From DATEMK01 sp035275625 (GTDB lineage Bacteria > Bacteroidota > Bacteroidia > AKYH767-A > OLB10), in assembly GCA_035275625.1 (NCBI GenBank), contig DATEMK010000347.1, positions 1 through 28,568 on the forward strand: DNA of 28,568 bases. Direction: 5' to 3'. The number at the start of each line of letters is the position of its first letter. Positions within the stretch are counted from its first letter, which is position 1. The notes beneath the pieces were generated by a model that saw nothing but the letters and a program-made list of their open reading frames with translations, searched no databases and was not told the origin of the DNA. Shown one piece after another: positions 1 to 9,000 of this stretch. The position numbers were made by a program, and so were the translations under genes.

Positions 1-579
1 AACAACAATTTCATTTCCCCAAACACGGCCTAAAATATCTTCCCGGGTAAATACTTTGCCGGGTTTGGAGGTAAGCAATGCAAGCAATTCAAATTCTTTT
101 CTCGGAAAAGTCAGCGGATCACCGTTTTTGTACACAAGATATTTTTCGCGGTCAATTTCAATGTTCCCTATTTTCAGCCTGTTTTCGTGGGCGCTTCCGT
201 TTAACCTTCTTAGTAATGCTTTGATGCGGCTCATCATAATGCGCGGCTTGATGGGCTTGCTGATATAATCATCCGCGCCTACATCAAATCCTGCAATCTG
301 CGAATAATCTTCGTTGCGGGCCGTGAGAAATGTAATGACAGAATTTTTTAATGAAGATGTGTTTCGAATAATTCTGCAGGCTTCTATTCCATCCATCACC
401 GGCATCATGATATCAAGAATAATAAGATCAGGGCGTTCTTTTTTTGCAATTTCCACCGCTTCCAGGCCATTTTTGCCGAGCAAAACATTGTACCCTTCCT
501 TTTTTAAATTGTATTCCATGAACTCCAGGATATCCGGTTCATCATCCACTAAAAGAATTTTTATTTGTTTATTGTCCAT
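1..579 (-). CDS. PhoB/OmpR-family response regulator (C-terminus cut by window edge)
   Basis: The frame stays open on the minus strand from an ATG at 577-579 to the first base, giving 193 codons without a stop; the last part of the DNA-binding domain lies outside the window. The N-terminal receiver has the acidic pair D12/D13, the phospho-acceptor D56 in LIILDIMMP, the switch T86 in FLTAR and K108 in YISKP. After residue about 130 a winged-helix effector domain begins, with the typical FPRKEFELLALL and VFTREDIL strings. Such regulators are phosphorylated by a membrane histidine kinase and bind direct repeats. The kinase gene is probably downstream, beyond base 1. The receiver resembles the PhoB/PhoP-like regulators of Bacteroidota, and the 11-bp-period hexamers at 658-696 fit that, but the regulon is inferred. 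Subfamily is clear; the exact role is less sure. Confidence 0.93.
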   Translation of the reverse strand, partial: MDNKQIKILLVDDEPDILEFMEYNLKKEGYNVLLGKNGLEAVEIAKKERPDLIILDIMMPVMDGIEACRIIRNTSSLKNSVITFLTARNEDYSQIAGFDVGADDYISKPIKPRIMMSRIKALLRRLNGSAHENRLKIGNIEIDREKYLVYKNGDPLTFPRKEFELLALLTSKPGKVFTREDILGRVWGNEIVV

Positions 580-657
580 CTGGTCCGAATAGCGAATCAG
601 TACGAATTTACGAATAAATTGAATCGCTTAATCTTGTTTTCAAAACTCCCCATTTAA

Positions 658-696
658 TGTTATGAAATTGTTAAATGTAACTTACTGAATTGTTAA
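658..696 (-). promoter_or_regulatory. Pho-box-like operator: four hexamers at 11-bp period
   Basis: Read on the minus strand towards the response regulator, the order is TTAACA (691-696), GTAAGT (680-685), TTAACA (669-674) and ATAACA (658-663), each starting exactly 11 bases after the last. Tandem TTAACA-like hexamers with about 5-base spacers are the known PhoP box form in Bacillus, and PhoB-type regulators in general bind 11-bp direct repeats. The site lies 79-117 bases before the regulator's ATG and after the stop of the upstream gene, so autoregulation is the simplest reading. That this regulator binds it is inference. Confidence 0.55.
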
Positions 697-711
697 GGAG
701 CAATATATTTC

Positions 712-1470
712 TCATGGCAGGTCAAAACCGGTTGCAGCAAGTATTTTTTTGTTAAGTTTCTGCTGAACAAAACCATAAACGGAAAAATCCTGGTTCAATT
801 TGAATTTGCTGACAGGTATTTTTATGGTTCCTTTTTGTGAAAGAAGAGGTGTATTTTCGAAAGCCCGTACCACATTATTATGAGTCAGCGTTTTCCCTGC
901 ATTTTCTCCCTTGCCGACTTTTGACACCAACCCTCTTTGAACTAAAGCAACATACAGATTCATGTTCTTATCCGTTTTTGAACTTTCATAATCTATTAAC
1001 AGCGTATCAGCCGTGCTCAGATTATTTTTATTGAGGCTTAAAATAACAGATGCAGGCTTTTTTAATTCCTCATCAATTTCACTCAACAATCTTTTTTTAT
1101 CTGAACCAACAAATGGTTTATTTCCGTTCACAAAGAGTTGGGGAGTATAAACTTCCATTTCTCCTAATGCATCCGTATAATTTTTCTGGCGATAGGTGTA
1201 TTTAAAAGTACTGAAAGGGTCTTTCCATCCGAGCCTGTTCCAGATATCCACATGAAATTCCATTGCATAAACCGGCTTTTTATTTTTTCGGGCATCTTTA
1301 ATTATTTCACTTAATAATTTGTCCGCAGGCGGGCATGTGTTGCAGCCTTCAGATGTGAAGAGTTCAACAACAACGAAAGAATTTGTTACTGTTTTCGGGA
1401 TTTGAGCAATTGAAAACTCATTGAAAAAAACCAATAAAACGAGAATCAGAAATATTTTCCGGTTATCCAC
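712..1470 (-). CDS. DUF1223-family secreted thioredoxin-fold protein
   Basis: The 252-residue product starts with a hydrophobic signal peptide (residues about 5-22, ending SIAQ). It then has the DUF1223 hallmark VELFTSEGCNTCPPAD, which places a thioredoxin-like CxxC pair at C43 and C46. Later strings (MEFHVDIWNRLGW, YTPQLFVNG) also fit the family. Length is close to the usual 230-260. The family's biochemical role is not established; the CxxC and the signal peptide suggest periplasmic thiol chemistry. It is divergent from a DsbD-type thiol reductase with a 187-base shared upstream region, which supports a redox link by context only. It lies on the same strand as the response regulator, separated by 132 bases that contain a candidate operator, so the two are probably separate transcription units. 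Confidence 0.85.
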   Translation of the reverse strand: MDNRKIFLILVLLVFFNEFSIAQIPKTVTNSFVVVELFTSEGCNTCPPADKLLSEIIKDARKNKKPVYAMEFHVDIWNRLGWKDPFSTFKYTYRQKNYTDALGEMEVYTPQLFVNGNKPFVGSDKKRLLSEIDEELKKPASVILSLNKNNLSTADTLLIDYESSKTDKNMNLYVALVQRGLVSKVGKGENAGKTLTHNNVVRAFENTPLLSQKGTIKIPVSKFKLNQDFSVYGFVQQKLNKKILAATGFDLP

Positions 1471-1600
1471 TTTTTTATACTGCTAAACGTTTACCTGTAA
1501 TCATAAGTATTAAAGTTCTCAAAATTATTTAAAAGAAACTCAGGATGTGCTTCAACCGTACATATAAATAACAGATGAAGAATCATGAAGTAAAATACCC

Positions 1601-1619
1601 GACATGGATAGTTCATGTC
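1601..1619. promoter_or_regulatory. Short inverted repeat before the DsbD-type gene
   Basis: GACATG at 1601-1606 and CATGTC at 1614-1619 are perfect inverted arms around 7 bases. The repeat sits in the divergent region between the DUF1223 gene and the DsbD-type gene, 39 bases before the chosen start at 1658. It could be an operator or a 5'-leader hairpin; it may also be chance. Confidence 0.25.
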
Positions 1620-1657
1620 TAAATGCTATTTTTACGGGCTGTTTTCAAAACTCGTTT

Positions 1658-3685
1658 ATGGGATTAAAAAAATTATTATTATTTTTTGTATTAACGGTAT
1701 TTCTTTTTGGTGCACAAACTACTTCCTATGCACAACTTCTTTACCCTGCCAAATGGACTTTTTCTGTTGAGAACAAAACAGCTTCTGAAGCAACTCTTGT
1801 TTTCAAGGTTAAACTGGACGAGGGCTGGCACATGTATTCCCAGTTTACTCCGGCTGGCGGACCGCTTCCTATGATTTTCACATTTGAACCAAATAAATGC
1901 TATGAAACTTTAGGAAAAGTCAGCGAGTCAAAACCCGAAGTTGAATTCGATTCAACGTTTGAAGTAAATGTTTTCATATTTCATCACCAGGCAACCTTCA
2001 AACAAAAAGTAAAACTTAAAAGCAATGCGAATTGTGAAATAAAGGGGATCATAGAATACCAGGTTTGTAAAGAAGCATGCATTTTTAAGGATACAAGTTT
2101 TATATTTTCCATTAAAAGTTTGTCCGGATCTTCCATTGAAGAGGGCACATCAGCAGGAAAGCCAATAGATTCTTCATTGGCTTCAAATTTACCGGCAAAT
2201 CATATTGATACCTCAACACAAAACCAGGCATCTGTAACAGAAAGTTTTACAGAAGGGCTTGAACCCGGCTGCGGAGAAACTGAAGGAGCTGTCCAGGATT
2301 ATGCATCCTTATGGGGAATTTTCATAGGGGGAATTTTAGGCGGATTGCTCGCTTTGCTCACACCTTGTGTTTTTCCGATGATACCCATGACTGTTAGTTT
2401 TTTTACCAAACGAAGTAAAGACAGAAAAAAAGGAATCAGCAATGCATTTTTATATGCATTATTTATCATGATTATTTACGTAGGCTTAGGCTTGCTCGTA
2501 ACTGTTACATTAGGTTCTGATGCACTGAATGACCTTGCAAGCAATGCATTTTTCAACCTTTCATTCTTTGTCATCTTTATCATTTTCGCATTATCTTTTT
2601 TCGGTGCATTTGAAATTGTGCTGCCGAGCGCCTTAGTCAACAAAGCAGATGCCGCCTCAGACCGTGGGGGCGTTATCGGAATATTTTTTATGGCTTTCAC
2701 TCTTTCTCTCGTTTCCTTTTCCTGTACAGGTCCTATTATAGGAACATTACTCGTGGAAGCCGCGCATGGAAGAAGCTATATGGGTCCGCTTGTCGGAATG
2801 ACCGGGTTTGCACTCGCACTGGCATTGCCTTTTGCTTTCTTTGCGGCCTTTCCGGGATACCTGAACTCACTTCCAAAATCAGGCGGCTGGTTAAATGTTG
2901 TTAAAGTCTCCCTTGGATTTATTGAACTTGCATTGGCGCTTAAATTTTTATCCAATGTGGATCTTGCTTATCATTGGGGAATTTTAAAACGGGAAGTTTT
3001 CATTACTCTTTGGATTATTATTTTCGGATTGATGGGAATGTACCTGCTCGGAAGAATAAAATTTGCCCATGACAGCGAAGTGCAGCATGTTTCAGTAACA
3101 CGATTAATTTTTTCCATCATCACCTTATCATTCACGCTTTATTTAATTCCCGGTTTATGGGGCGCACCTTTAAAATTAATCAGCGGATTTCCACCACCCG
3201 ATTTTTATAAAGAATGGAAAACAGAAGCGCACGATTGCCCTCATGATCTGAATTGCTTTCATGATTATGATGAAGGGATGGCTTACGCCAAATCACAGGA
3301 TAAGCCTGTGATGGTTGATTTTACCGGGTGGAGCTGTGTGAACTGCCGCAAAATGGAAGATAACGTCTGGTCGGATGCAAAAGTGCTGAAGCGTATTGCA
3401 GAAGATTATGTTTTAATTTCACTTTACGTGGATGACAAAGAGCCGCTTCCCTCAGAAAAACAATATACTTCAACTGTAACCGGCAAGAAAATAAAAACAA
3501 CAGGAAATAAATGGAGCGAATTCCAGGCATCAAAATATCAAACTAACTCACAGCCTTATTATGTATTGCTCGACAACAATGCGCAAATACTTGCAAAACC
3601 CCGCGGCTACACTCCGGATATTCCTACTTACACCAAATTTTTAGACGAAGGGTTGTGCAGGTATGAAATAAGGAGTCAGAAGTAA
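1658..3685 (+). CDS. dsbD: DsbD-type transmembrane thiol:disulfide interchange protein
   Basis: DsbD passes electrons from cytoplasmic thioredoxin across the inner membrane to periplasmic thiol proteins. All three modules are visible. The N-terminal DsbD-alpha-like domain has a cysteine pair C137/C141 (VCKEAC). A block of about eight membrane segments has the paired cysteines C237 (LLTPCVFPMIPMT) and C356 (SFSCTGPIIGTLL). The C-terminal thioredoxin domain has CVNC at 560-563. The whole cysteine relay is therefore present. The reading frame is open from an ATG at 1604, but I chose the ATG at 1658 because it opens directly into a signal peptide (MGLKKLLLFF to SYAQ); that gives 675 residues. The first cysteine pair has three residues between, shorter than the spacing I recall for E. 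coli DsbD. It is divergent from the DUF1223 protein, a possible substrate or partner. Confidence 0.92.
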   Translation: MGLKKLLLFFVLTVFLFGAQTTSYAQLLYPAKWTFSVENKTASEATLVFKVKLDEGWHMYSQFTPAGGPLPMIFTFEPNKCYETLGKVSESKPEVEFDSTFEVNVFIFHHQATFKQKVKLKSNANCEIKGIIEYQVCKEACIFKDTSFIFSIKSLSGSSIEEGTSAGKPIDSSLASNLPANHIDTSTQNQASVTESFTEGLEPGCGETEGAVQDYASLWGIFIGGILGGLLALLTPCVFPMIPMTVSFFTKRSKDRKKGISNAFLYALFIMIIYVGLGLLVTVTLGSDALNDLASNAFFNLSFFVIFIIFALSFFGAFEIVLPSALVNKADAASDRGGVIGIFFMAFTLSLVSFSCTGPIIGTLLVEAAHGRSYMGPLVGMTGFALALALPFAFFAAFPGYLNSLPKSGGWLNVVKVSLGFIELALALKFLSNVDLAYHWGILKREVFITLWIIIFGLMGMYLLGRIKFAHDSEVQHVSVTRLIFSIITLSFTLYLIPGLWGAPLKLISGFPPPDFYKEWKTEAHDCPHDLNCFHDYDEGMAYAKSQDKPVMVDFTGWSCVNCRKMEDNVWSDAKVLKRIAEDYVLISLYVDDKEPLPSEKQYTSTVTGKKIKTTGNKWSEFQASKYQTNSQPYYVLLDNNAQILAKPRGYTPDIPTYTKFLDEGLCRYEIRSQK

Positions 3686-3703
3686 GAATAAAAAAAATTA
3701 AAT

Positions 3704-3737
3704 ACTTCATCACCTAATTACTCAATCACTTCATCAC
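3704..3737. repeat. Direct repeat ACTTCATCAC, two copies 24 bases apart
   Basis: ACTTCATCAC occurs at 3704-3713 and 3728-3737, with related text (ACCTAATTACTCAATC) between. It fills most of the 53-base gap between the DsbD-type gene and gmhA, and its second copy ends one base before the gmhA TTG start codon. No ribosome binding site is recognisable inside it. Confidence 0.6.
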
Positions 3738-3738
3738 T

Positions 3739-4311
3739 TTGAACGATTCAATAAAAAATAATTTTCGCGAAGCGCAAAAAACGCTGAATGATTTTATTGC
3801 GGATGAAAAGAATTTTCTTAAAATTGAAGAAGCCGGAAAAATTTTAGCTGCCGCTTTTAAGAATGGCAGCAAAGTAATCTCCTGCGGCAATGGCGGAAGC
3901 TTGTGTGATGCCATGCATTTTGCCGAAGAACTTTCAGGACGGTTTCGTGAAGACAGGAAAGCATTACCGGCAGTTTCTATTTCTGACCCTTCACACATCA
4001 GTTGTGTTGCAAATGATTACGGATACGAAAAAATTTTTTCAAGATACATTGAGGCATTAGGAAATAAAGGAGACGTTTTGTTTGCCATCAGCACCAGTGG
4101 AAATTCAAAAAATATACTGGAAGCTATTGCTGCGGCAAGAAAAAAAGAAATGAAAATAATCGGGCTGACAGGGAAAGATGGCGGAGCAATGAAAACTTTA
4201 TGCGATGTTGAAATCCGGGCCCCACATTCAAAATATTCCGACCGCGCACAGGAGATTCACATTAAAGTAATACATTCTTTAATAAATTTTGTTGAAGAAC
4301 AATTAATTTGA
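3739..4311 (+). CDS. gmhA: D-sedoheptulose 7-phosphate isomerase
   Basis: GmhA converts sedoheptulose 7-phosphate to D-glycero-D-manno-heptose 7-phosphate, the first step of ADP-heptose synthesis for the LPS core, in the cytoplasm. The 190-residue product is a single SIS-domain protein close to the 192 residues of E. coli GmhA. It has the CGNGGSLCDAMHFAEEL string, ISTSGNS (the phosphosugar-binding loop, 117-123), LTGKDGG, and IHIKVIH near the end. E64 and H179 align with the E. coli catalytic pair E65 and H180. The start is a TTG at 3739: no ATG lies in frame just upstream, and the N-terminus from there matches the family length. Other heptose genes are not in the window. The gene is bracketed by a direct repeat on its start side and an inverted repeat that overlaps its stop codon. 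Confidence 0.94.
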   Translation: MNDSIKNNFREAQKTLNDFIADEKNFLKIEEAGKILAAAFKNGSKVISCGNGGSLCDAMHFAEELSGRFREDRKALPAVSISDPSHISCVANDYGYEKIFSRYIEALGNKGDVLFAISTSGNSKNILEAIAAARKKEMKIIGLTGKDGGAMKTLCDVEIRAPHSKYSDRAQEIHIKVIHSLINFVEEQLI

Positions 4312-4402
4312 AAATTTGAAAATGAGCAAATTTGAAAATTACTTTTTTCATTTGATTCTGAAAATTGCTTTTTCTCATTTTCAAATTTTCAAATTTTCAA
4401 AT
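4305..4402. repeat. Long imperfect inverted repeat of TTTGAAAA units after gmhA
   Basis: The left arm 4305-4329 is built of TTTGAAAA units ending TGAGCAA. The right arm 4365-4395 is its reverse complement apart from a 6-base insertion (4369-4374), and carries on with another TTTTCAAA unit to 4402. The whole 25-bp stem is A+T-rich. It overlaps the last codons and TGA of gmhA and ends 14 bases before the comM ATG. It fills the gap almost completely, and could be a mobile-type intergenic repeat, a weak terminator, or both. Confidence 0.75.
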
Positions 4403-4416
4403 CAACAAATTCCCTC

Positions 4417-5955
4417 ATGCTAATTAAAACCTACGGCAGTGCTGTTTATGGAATCAATGCAACTACAATCACAGTTGAAGTAAATGTAGGACAAGGCAGT
4501 AAATTTTTTCTTGTCGGATTACCGGATAGCGCTGTTAAAGAAAGCCAGCAGCGAATGGAAGCTGCTTTAAAAAATGTCGGGTATAAAATGCCCGGCAAAA
4601 GAGTAGTGGTTAATATGGCTCCTGCTGACATTCGCAAAGAAGGTTCTTCTTATGATCTTACGATTGCAATGGGAATTCTTGCAGCATCAGAGCAAATCAC
4701 TTCAGAGAACATTGATAAATATATTATCATGGGTGAGCTTTCTCTTGATGGCGGATTGCAACCAATAAAAGGAGCATTACCTATTGCCATTGAAGCACGC
4801 AAAGAAGGTTTCAAAGGATTTATCCTGCCAAAAGCAAACGCACGTGAAGCTGCCATTGTGGGCGACCTTGAAGTTTATGGAGCTGAAAATATTATTGAAG
4901 TGATAGATTTTTTCACCGGCAATAATAAAATGGAACCAACGGTGGTGAATACCCGCGAAGAATTTTATGCCCAACAATCACAGAGCGAATTTGATTTTTC
5001 AGATGTAAAAGGCCAGGAAAATATTAAACGGGCTTTGGAAATTGCCGCATCAGGCGGTCATAATGTTATTCTCATCGGTCCCCCGGGTGCAGGAAAAACC
5101 ATGCTGGCGAAAAGATTACCGACCATTCTTCCTCCCCTCTCATTGCATGAAGCATTGGAAACTACAAAGATTCATTCTGTAGCAGGAAGGATGGGCAAGC
5201 AGGCAGCCTTGATTTCTGTACGCCCATTTCGTTCACCACATCATACTATCAGCGATGTTGCATTAGTTGGAGGCGGTGGTGTTCCGCAGCCGGGAGAAAT
5301 TTCTCTTGCGCATAATGGCGTTTTGTTCTTAGATGAATTGCCGGAATTTAAAAGAACAGTTTTGGAAGTGATGCGTCAGCCGCTTGAAGAAAGAAGAGTA
5401 ACTATTTCGCGTGCACGTTTTTCCGTTGAATATCCTGCAAGCTTTATGTTAGTGGCATCTATGAACCCTTGCCCGTGCGGGTATTACAATCATCCGGAAA
5501 AAGAATGTGTGTGCGCCCCGGGTGTTGTTCAAAAATATTTAAATAAAATCTCAGGCCCTTTATTAGACAGAATTGATTTGCATGTTGAAGTAACTCCTGT
5601 TTCATTCAGCGAATTATCAAAGGAGCGGTTGTCAGAGAAAAGTGAAGCGGTTCGTGAACGTGTTGTAAAGGCAAGAGCTATTCAGAGTGAACGTTACAAA
5701 ACTTCTGAAAATATTTATTGCAATGCACAAATGTCGAGCAAACAGTTAAGAAGCATTTGTAAAATTTCTGAAGAAGGCACTCAGCTTTTAAAAACAGCAA
5801 TGGAACGATTAGGGTTGTCGGCACGTGCTTATGACAGGATTTTAAAAGTATCACGAACCATTGCAGATTTAGCCGGCAGCGAGGATATCAAAACCGAACA
5901 TCTTGCAGAAGCCATTCAATACAGGAGCCTTGACAGGGATGGCTGGGCGGGATAA
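4417..5955 (+). CDS. comM: YifB/ComM-family AAA+ ATPase (Mg-chelatase-like)
   Basis: ComM is a hexameric helicase that promotes branch migration of incoming single-stranded DNA during natural transformation; many non-competent bacteria also keep it. The 512-residue product has the full layout: an N-terminal Lon-protease-like domain (about 1-170), Walker A GPPGAGKT at 221-228, Walker B VLFLDE at 302-307, the cysteine-rich insertion starting MNPCPCGYY near 349 and continuing to about C367, LLDRIDLHVEV near 382, and a C-terminal Mg-chelatase helical domain (SARAYDRILKVSRTIADL). Length is typical. The ATG at 4417 gives the usual MLIKTYGSAVYGI start. The gene is convergent with the metalloprotease gene, 85 bases away, and no clear terminator separates them. 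Competence itself cannot be judged from this window. Confidence 0.95.
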   Translation: MLIKTYGSAVYGINATTITVEVNVGQGSKFFLVGLPDSAVKESQQRMEAALKNVGYKMPGKRVVVNMAPADIRKEGSSYDLTIAMGILAASEQITSENIDKYIIMGELSLDGGLQPIKGALPIAIEARKEGFKGFILPKANAREAAIVGDLEVYGAENIIEVIDFFTGNNKMEPTVVNTREEFYAQQSQSEFDFSDVKGQENIKRALEIAASGGHNVILIGPPGAGKTMLAKRLPTILPPLSLHEALETTKIHSVAGRMGKQAALISVRPFRSPHHTISDVALVGGGGVPQPGEISLAHNGVLFLDELPEFKRTVLEVMRQPLEERRVTISRARFSVEYPASFMLVASMNPCPCGYYNHPEKECVCAPGVVQKYLNKISGPLLDRIDLHVEVTPVSFSELSKERLSEKSEAVRERVVKARAIQSERYKTSENIYCNAQMSSKQLRSICKISEEGTQLLKTAMERLGLSARAYDRILKVSRTIADLAGSEDIKTEHLAEAIQYRSLDRDGWAG

Positions 5956-6040
5956 AATATTTATTCGGAAATTTATTCATTTCAGAAATCAAATAACCTT
6001 TTCCGGCTTCTTATTTACAACACCCATGAAAGAAATCAAC

Positions 6041-9000
6041 CTATTTTGTAATGCAGATTTTTTTTACCACCATTCCTTCCTTAAACTTTGCTGACAAATA
6101 ATAAAATCCATTTGCAAGAGCTGGTTTATCAATTGCAATAGTTTCATCTGACGTTTCAAAACTTTCCACTACATTTCCGATAATATCAGTCATTTCTATT
6201 TTGACAGGTGTTGCTGGTTTATTCGTAAACCGAATAGTAAAAGTTCCTGTTGTCGGATTTGGAAACACAGTAACATCAGGCAAACTTTCATTTTCATTTT
6301 CTCTGCAATTAAATCCTATAACAATAAATTTATATGTTCCGGAACCACATGGATTATTAGCTCTCACATTCAGCTTGCCTGTAGTACCTCCAAAATTTAC
6401 GGTAACTGAACTCGCTGTTGTAGTCAAAATTGAACCGGATGAAGTTACCACGCCATCAGAAATATGCGAACCCGTCATTCCTGACCATGTGTAAGAAGTG
6501 GCAGTGGCTATGGGTGAAATTGAATAAGGAACACCCTGCTGATTTGCACAGACAAAGGTGGGACCGGAAATTGAAGCCGGTGTTGCAGGAGTGGCTTTTA
6601 CCGTGAGTGATCTTTGTGCGCTGGTGCCGCATGCATTAGCAGCAGTTACCCGCAACGAGCCGGTAACATAAGCTGAACCATAAGCTGCAGTAATAGCATT
6701 CGTACCCTGTCCGCCTGAAATACTTGCAGTAGTAACACTGAACGACCAGTTATATGCCATCCCTGCAACATTTACAACCGAGTAAGGAAGGCTGGAAAGA
6801 TTGCAGACCCCGAAATTCTGCCCGGTGATTACACCCGGTGTAGCGGGAGTGTTACGGGTAATTTTTAATGCCCGGTAAGTACCGGTTCCGCAGGCATTCA
6901 CTGCCGAAACTTTTATTGAATCAGTTGCTATAAAATTTGCAGTGTAATTAACTGTAACAGATATAGTACCCTGCCCGTTAGTAATTACTCCACCGGGAGG
7001 AGGAGTCCATGAATAAGAAGTTGCTCCTGAGACTGCACTGATATTGTAAGTTTTTGTATCACCGGGACAAACCTTCGTATTACCTCCAACTGCAGAAATA
7101 GTTCCCGGTTTTGCAGGGAGAGTACAATTTGTAACAGTGGTTTGCTGTGATGATGAATTGCTGCAACCGTTTCCGTTAGTATAAGAATAGATAATTGTAT
7201 ATGGACCGCCCACCCCTGCACTTGAAGGAGTAAAAGTATTTCCGCTAATACCCGGACCGCTGAAAGTTCCGCCTGAAGGTGAACCAGTAAGTGTTGCCGC
7301 AGGAGCGGAAACATTGTAGCTCGCTGCTAATCCTGAGAAAGAAACAGTCGGTAAAGAATTAACCGTCACGGTAACCGAAGAAGAAGTGGCAGAACCACAG
7401 GAGTTAGTAACCTGAACTGAATAGCTTCCGGAGGCGGAAGCAGTATAACCAGACGTGGTTGCCCCGGAAATATTCACATTGTTTTGTTTCCATTGATAAG
7501 CTGTGCATGAAATATTCGGAACACTTAAACCGACATTGCCTCCCTGGCAAAACGTTACAGGTCCTGAAGGTGTAATGGAACTCTGGATAGGACAGCTCAC
7601 AGTCAATTCCCATAAATCCTGTTTTAAATCCATGTTTGGATAAATAGCGGAAGATCCTGTGCCAACATAACCTTTATTTCCCGCAGAAAAAGATATGACT
7701 TCTAACCTTGTCCCGCCTCCGAAATCAGGGATCTGTGTCCAGCTGTCTGATGCGGGATCATATTCATAAAAATCCTGGAATGACTCTGAATCATTACATC
7801 CGAGTCCCACATATCCTTTATTATTAATAGTAAATGCAGTACAGCCATTTCTTCCCGTGCAGGGGCAACTTGTTTTTTGAGCCCATGTGTTAGTAGCGGG
7901 ATTATATTGCCACAAATCATTTAATTGAGCTCCGAATTGAACAGCCCCGGCAAAAACATAACCAAAACTTCCAATAGCAAACCCTGAAGCAGCCTGACGC
8001 GGTATACCTCCTACATTTGCAATCTGTGTCCAGGTATTGTTTGAAGGATCATACTTCCAGAAATCATTTGTCAATGGTGAATAACCTGTTCCTACGTATG
8101 CAAAATTTCCAATTGTAAAAGATGTGGCAGTGTATCTTGCACTTCCTCCAAAGTTGACTTTCTGTGTCCAGGTATTTGCTACCGGATCAAATTCCCAGGT
8201 ATCATTTAATTGTGATGAAGCTGTCCACCCGGTGGTAACATATCCTTTTGAGCCAATGGCGAATCCTGTCGGTGCATTCCTGCTGACGCCCGGGAAATTC
8301 ACCTTTTGTGTCCATACATTGGTTGAAGACTCATATTCCCAGACATCCGTTAACCCAAAAACAAAGGCTCCCGCATTCCATTGAACTCCTAATCCCGCAT
8401 AGCCCTTAGTGCCTATAGAAAAGGAAAATGCAGCATATCTTAATCCTCCCCCGAAATTAGCCTTTTGGGTCCATGTATATTGCTGCGCTATAGTAACAGT
8501 TACAACAATGGAATTAGATGCAGAGGTGCATCCTCCGCTGATAGTAATGACCACTGTATAAGTGCCGGAAACAGCTGCTGTATAAGCAGATGCTGTTGCC
8601 CCTGTAATAACAGCGCCATTTTTTTTCCATTGATAAGTAAATCCTGCTCCTGTATTGGCTGAAAGAATTACGCTTCCGCCTGAACAAAAAGTAGTGGGTC
8701 CGCCAGCAGTGATGGTTGCAGCCTGCGTACCGCACGTAGTGAACAGCGCAGAGAAGCTGAATGAAGATTGTCCACCGGTGCAAATAGTCATTATTTGCCA
8801 TTCATAATTTGAAGCGGGTGTTAAGACTGTTGCATTGTAAGAAGTTCCAGAAGCGGGTTGTGTGGTCCATGGTGTCGTTCCTACGATCCTGTATCGAACA
8901 CTATAGCTAACAGCACCCGATACCAGGTACCAGTTAAATGTTGCAGAAGTGGAAGTAATATTGGTAGTAAAAATATTTTGCGGAAAATTACAGGGAGGAG

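Noticed and set aside
56..592. Two plus-strand frames at the left edge
   Set aside because: The minus strand encodes a textbook response regulator across the same bases.
1604..1657. Earlier ATG for the DsbD-type gene
   Set aside because: It would put 18 extra residues before a normal signal peptide; the ATG at 1658 opens straight into it.
5956..6040. Terminator between comM and the convergent metalloprotease
   Set aside because: No stable stem followed by a T run is visible in these 85 bases.
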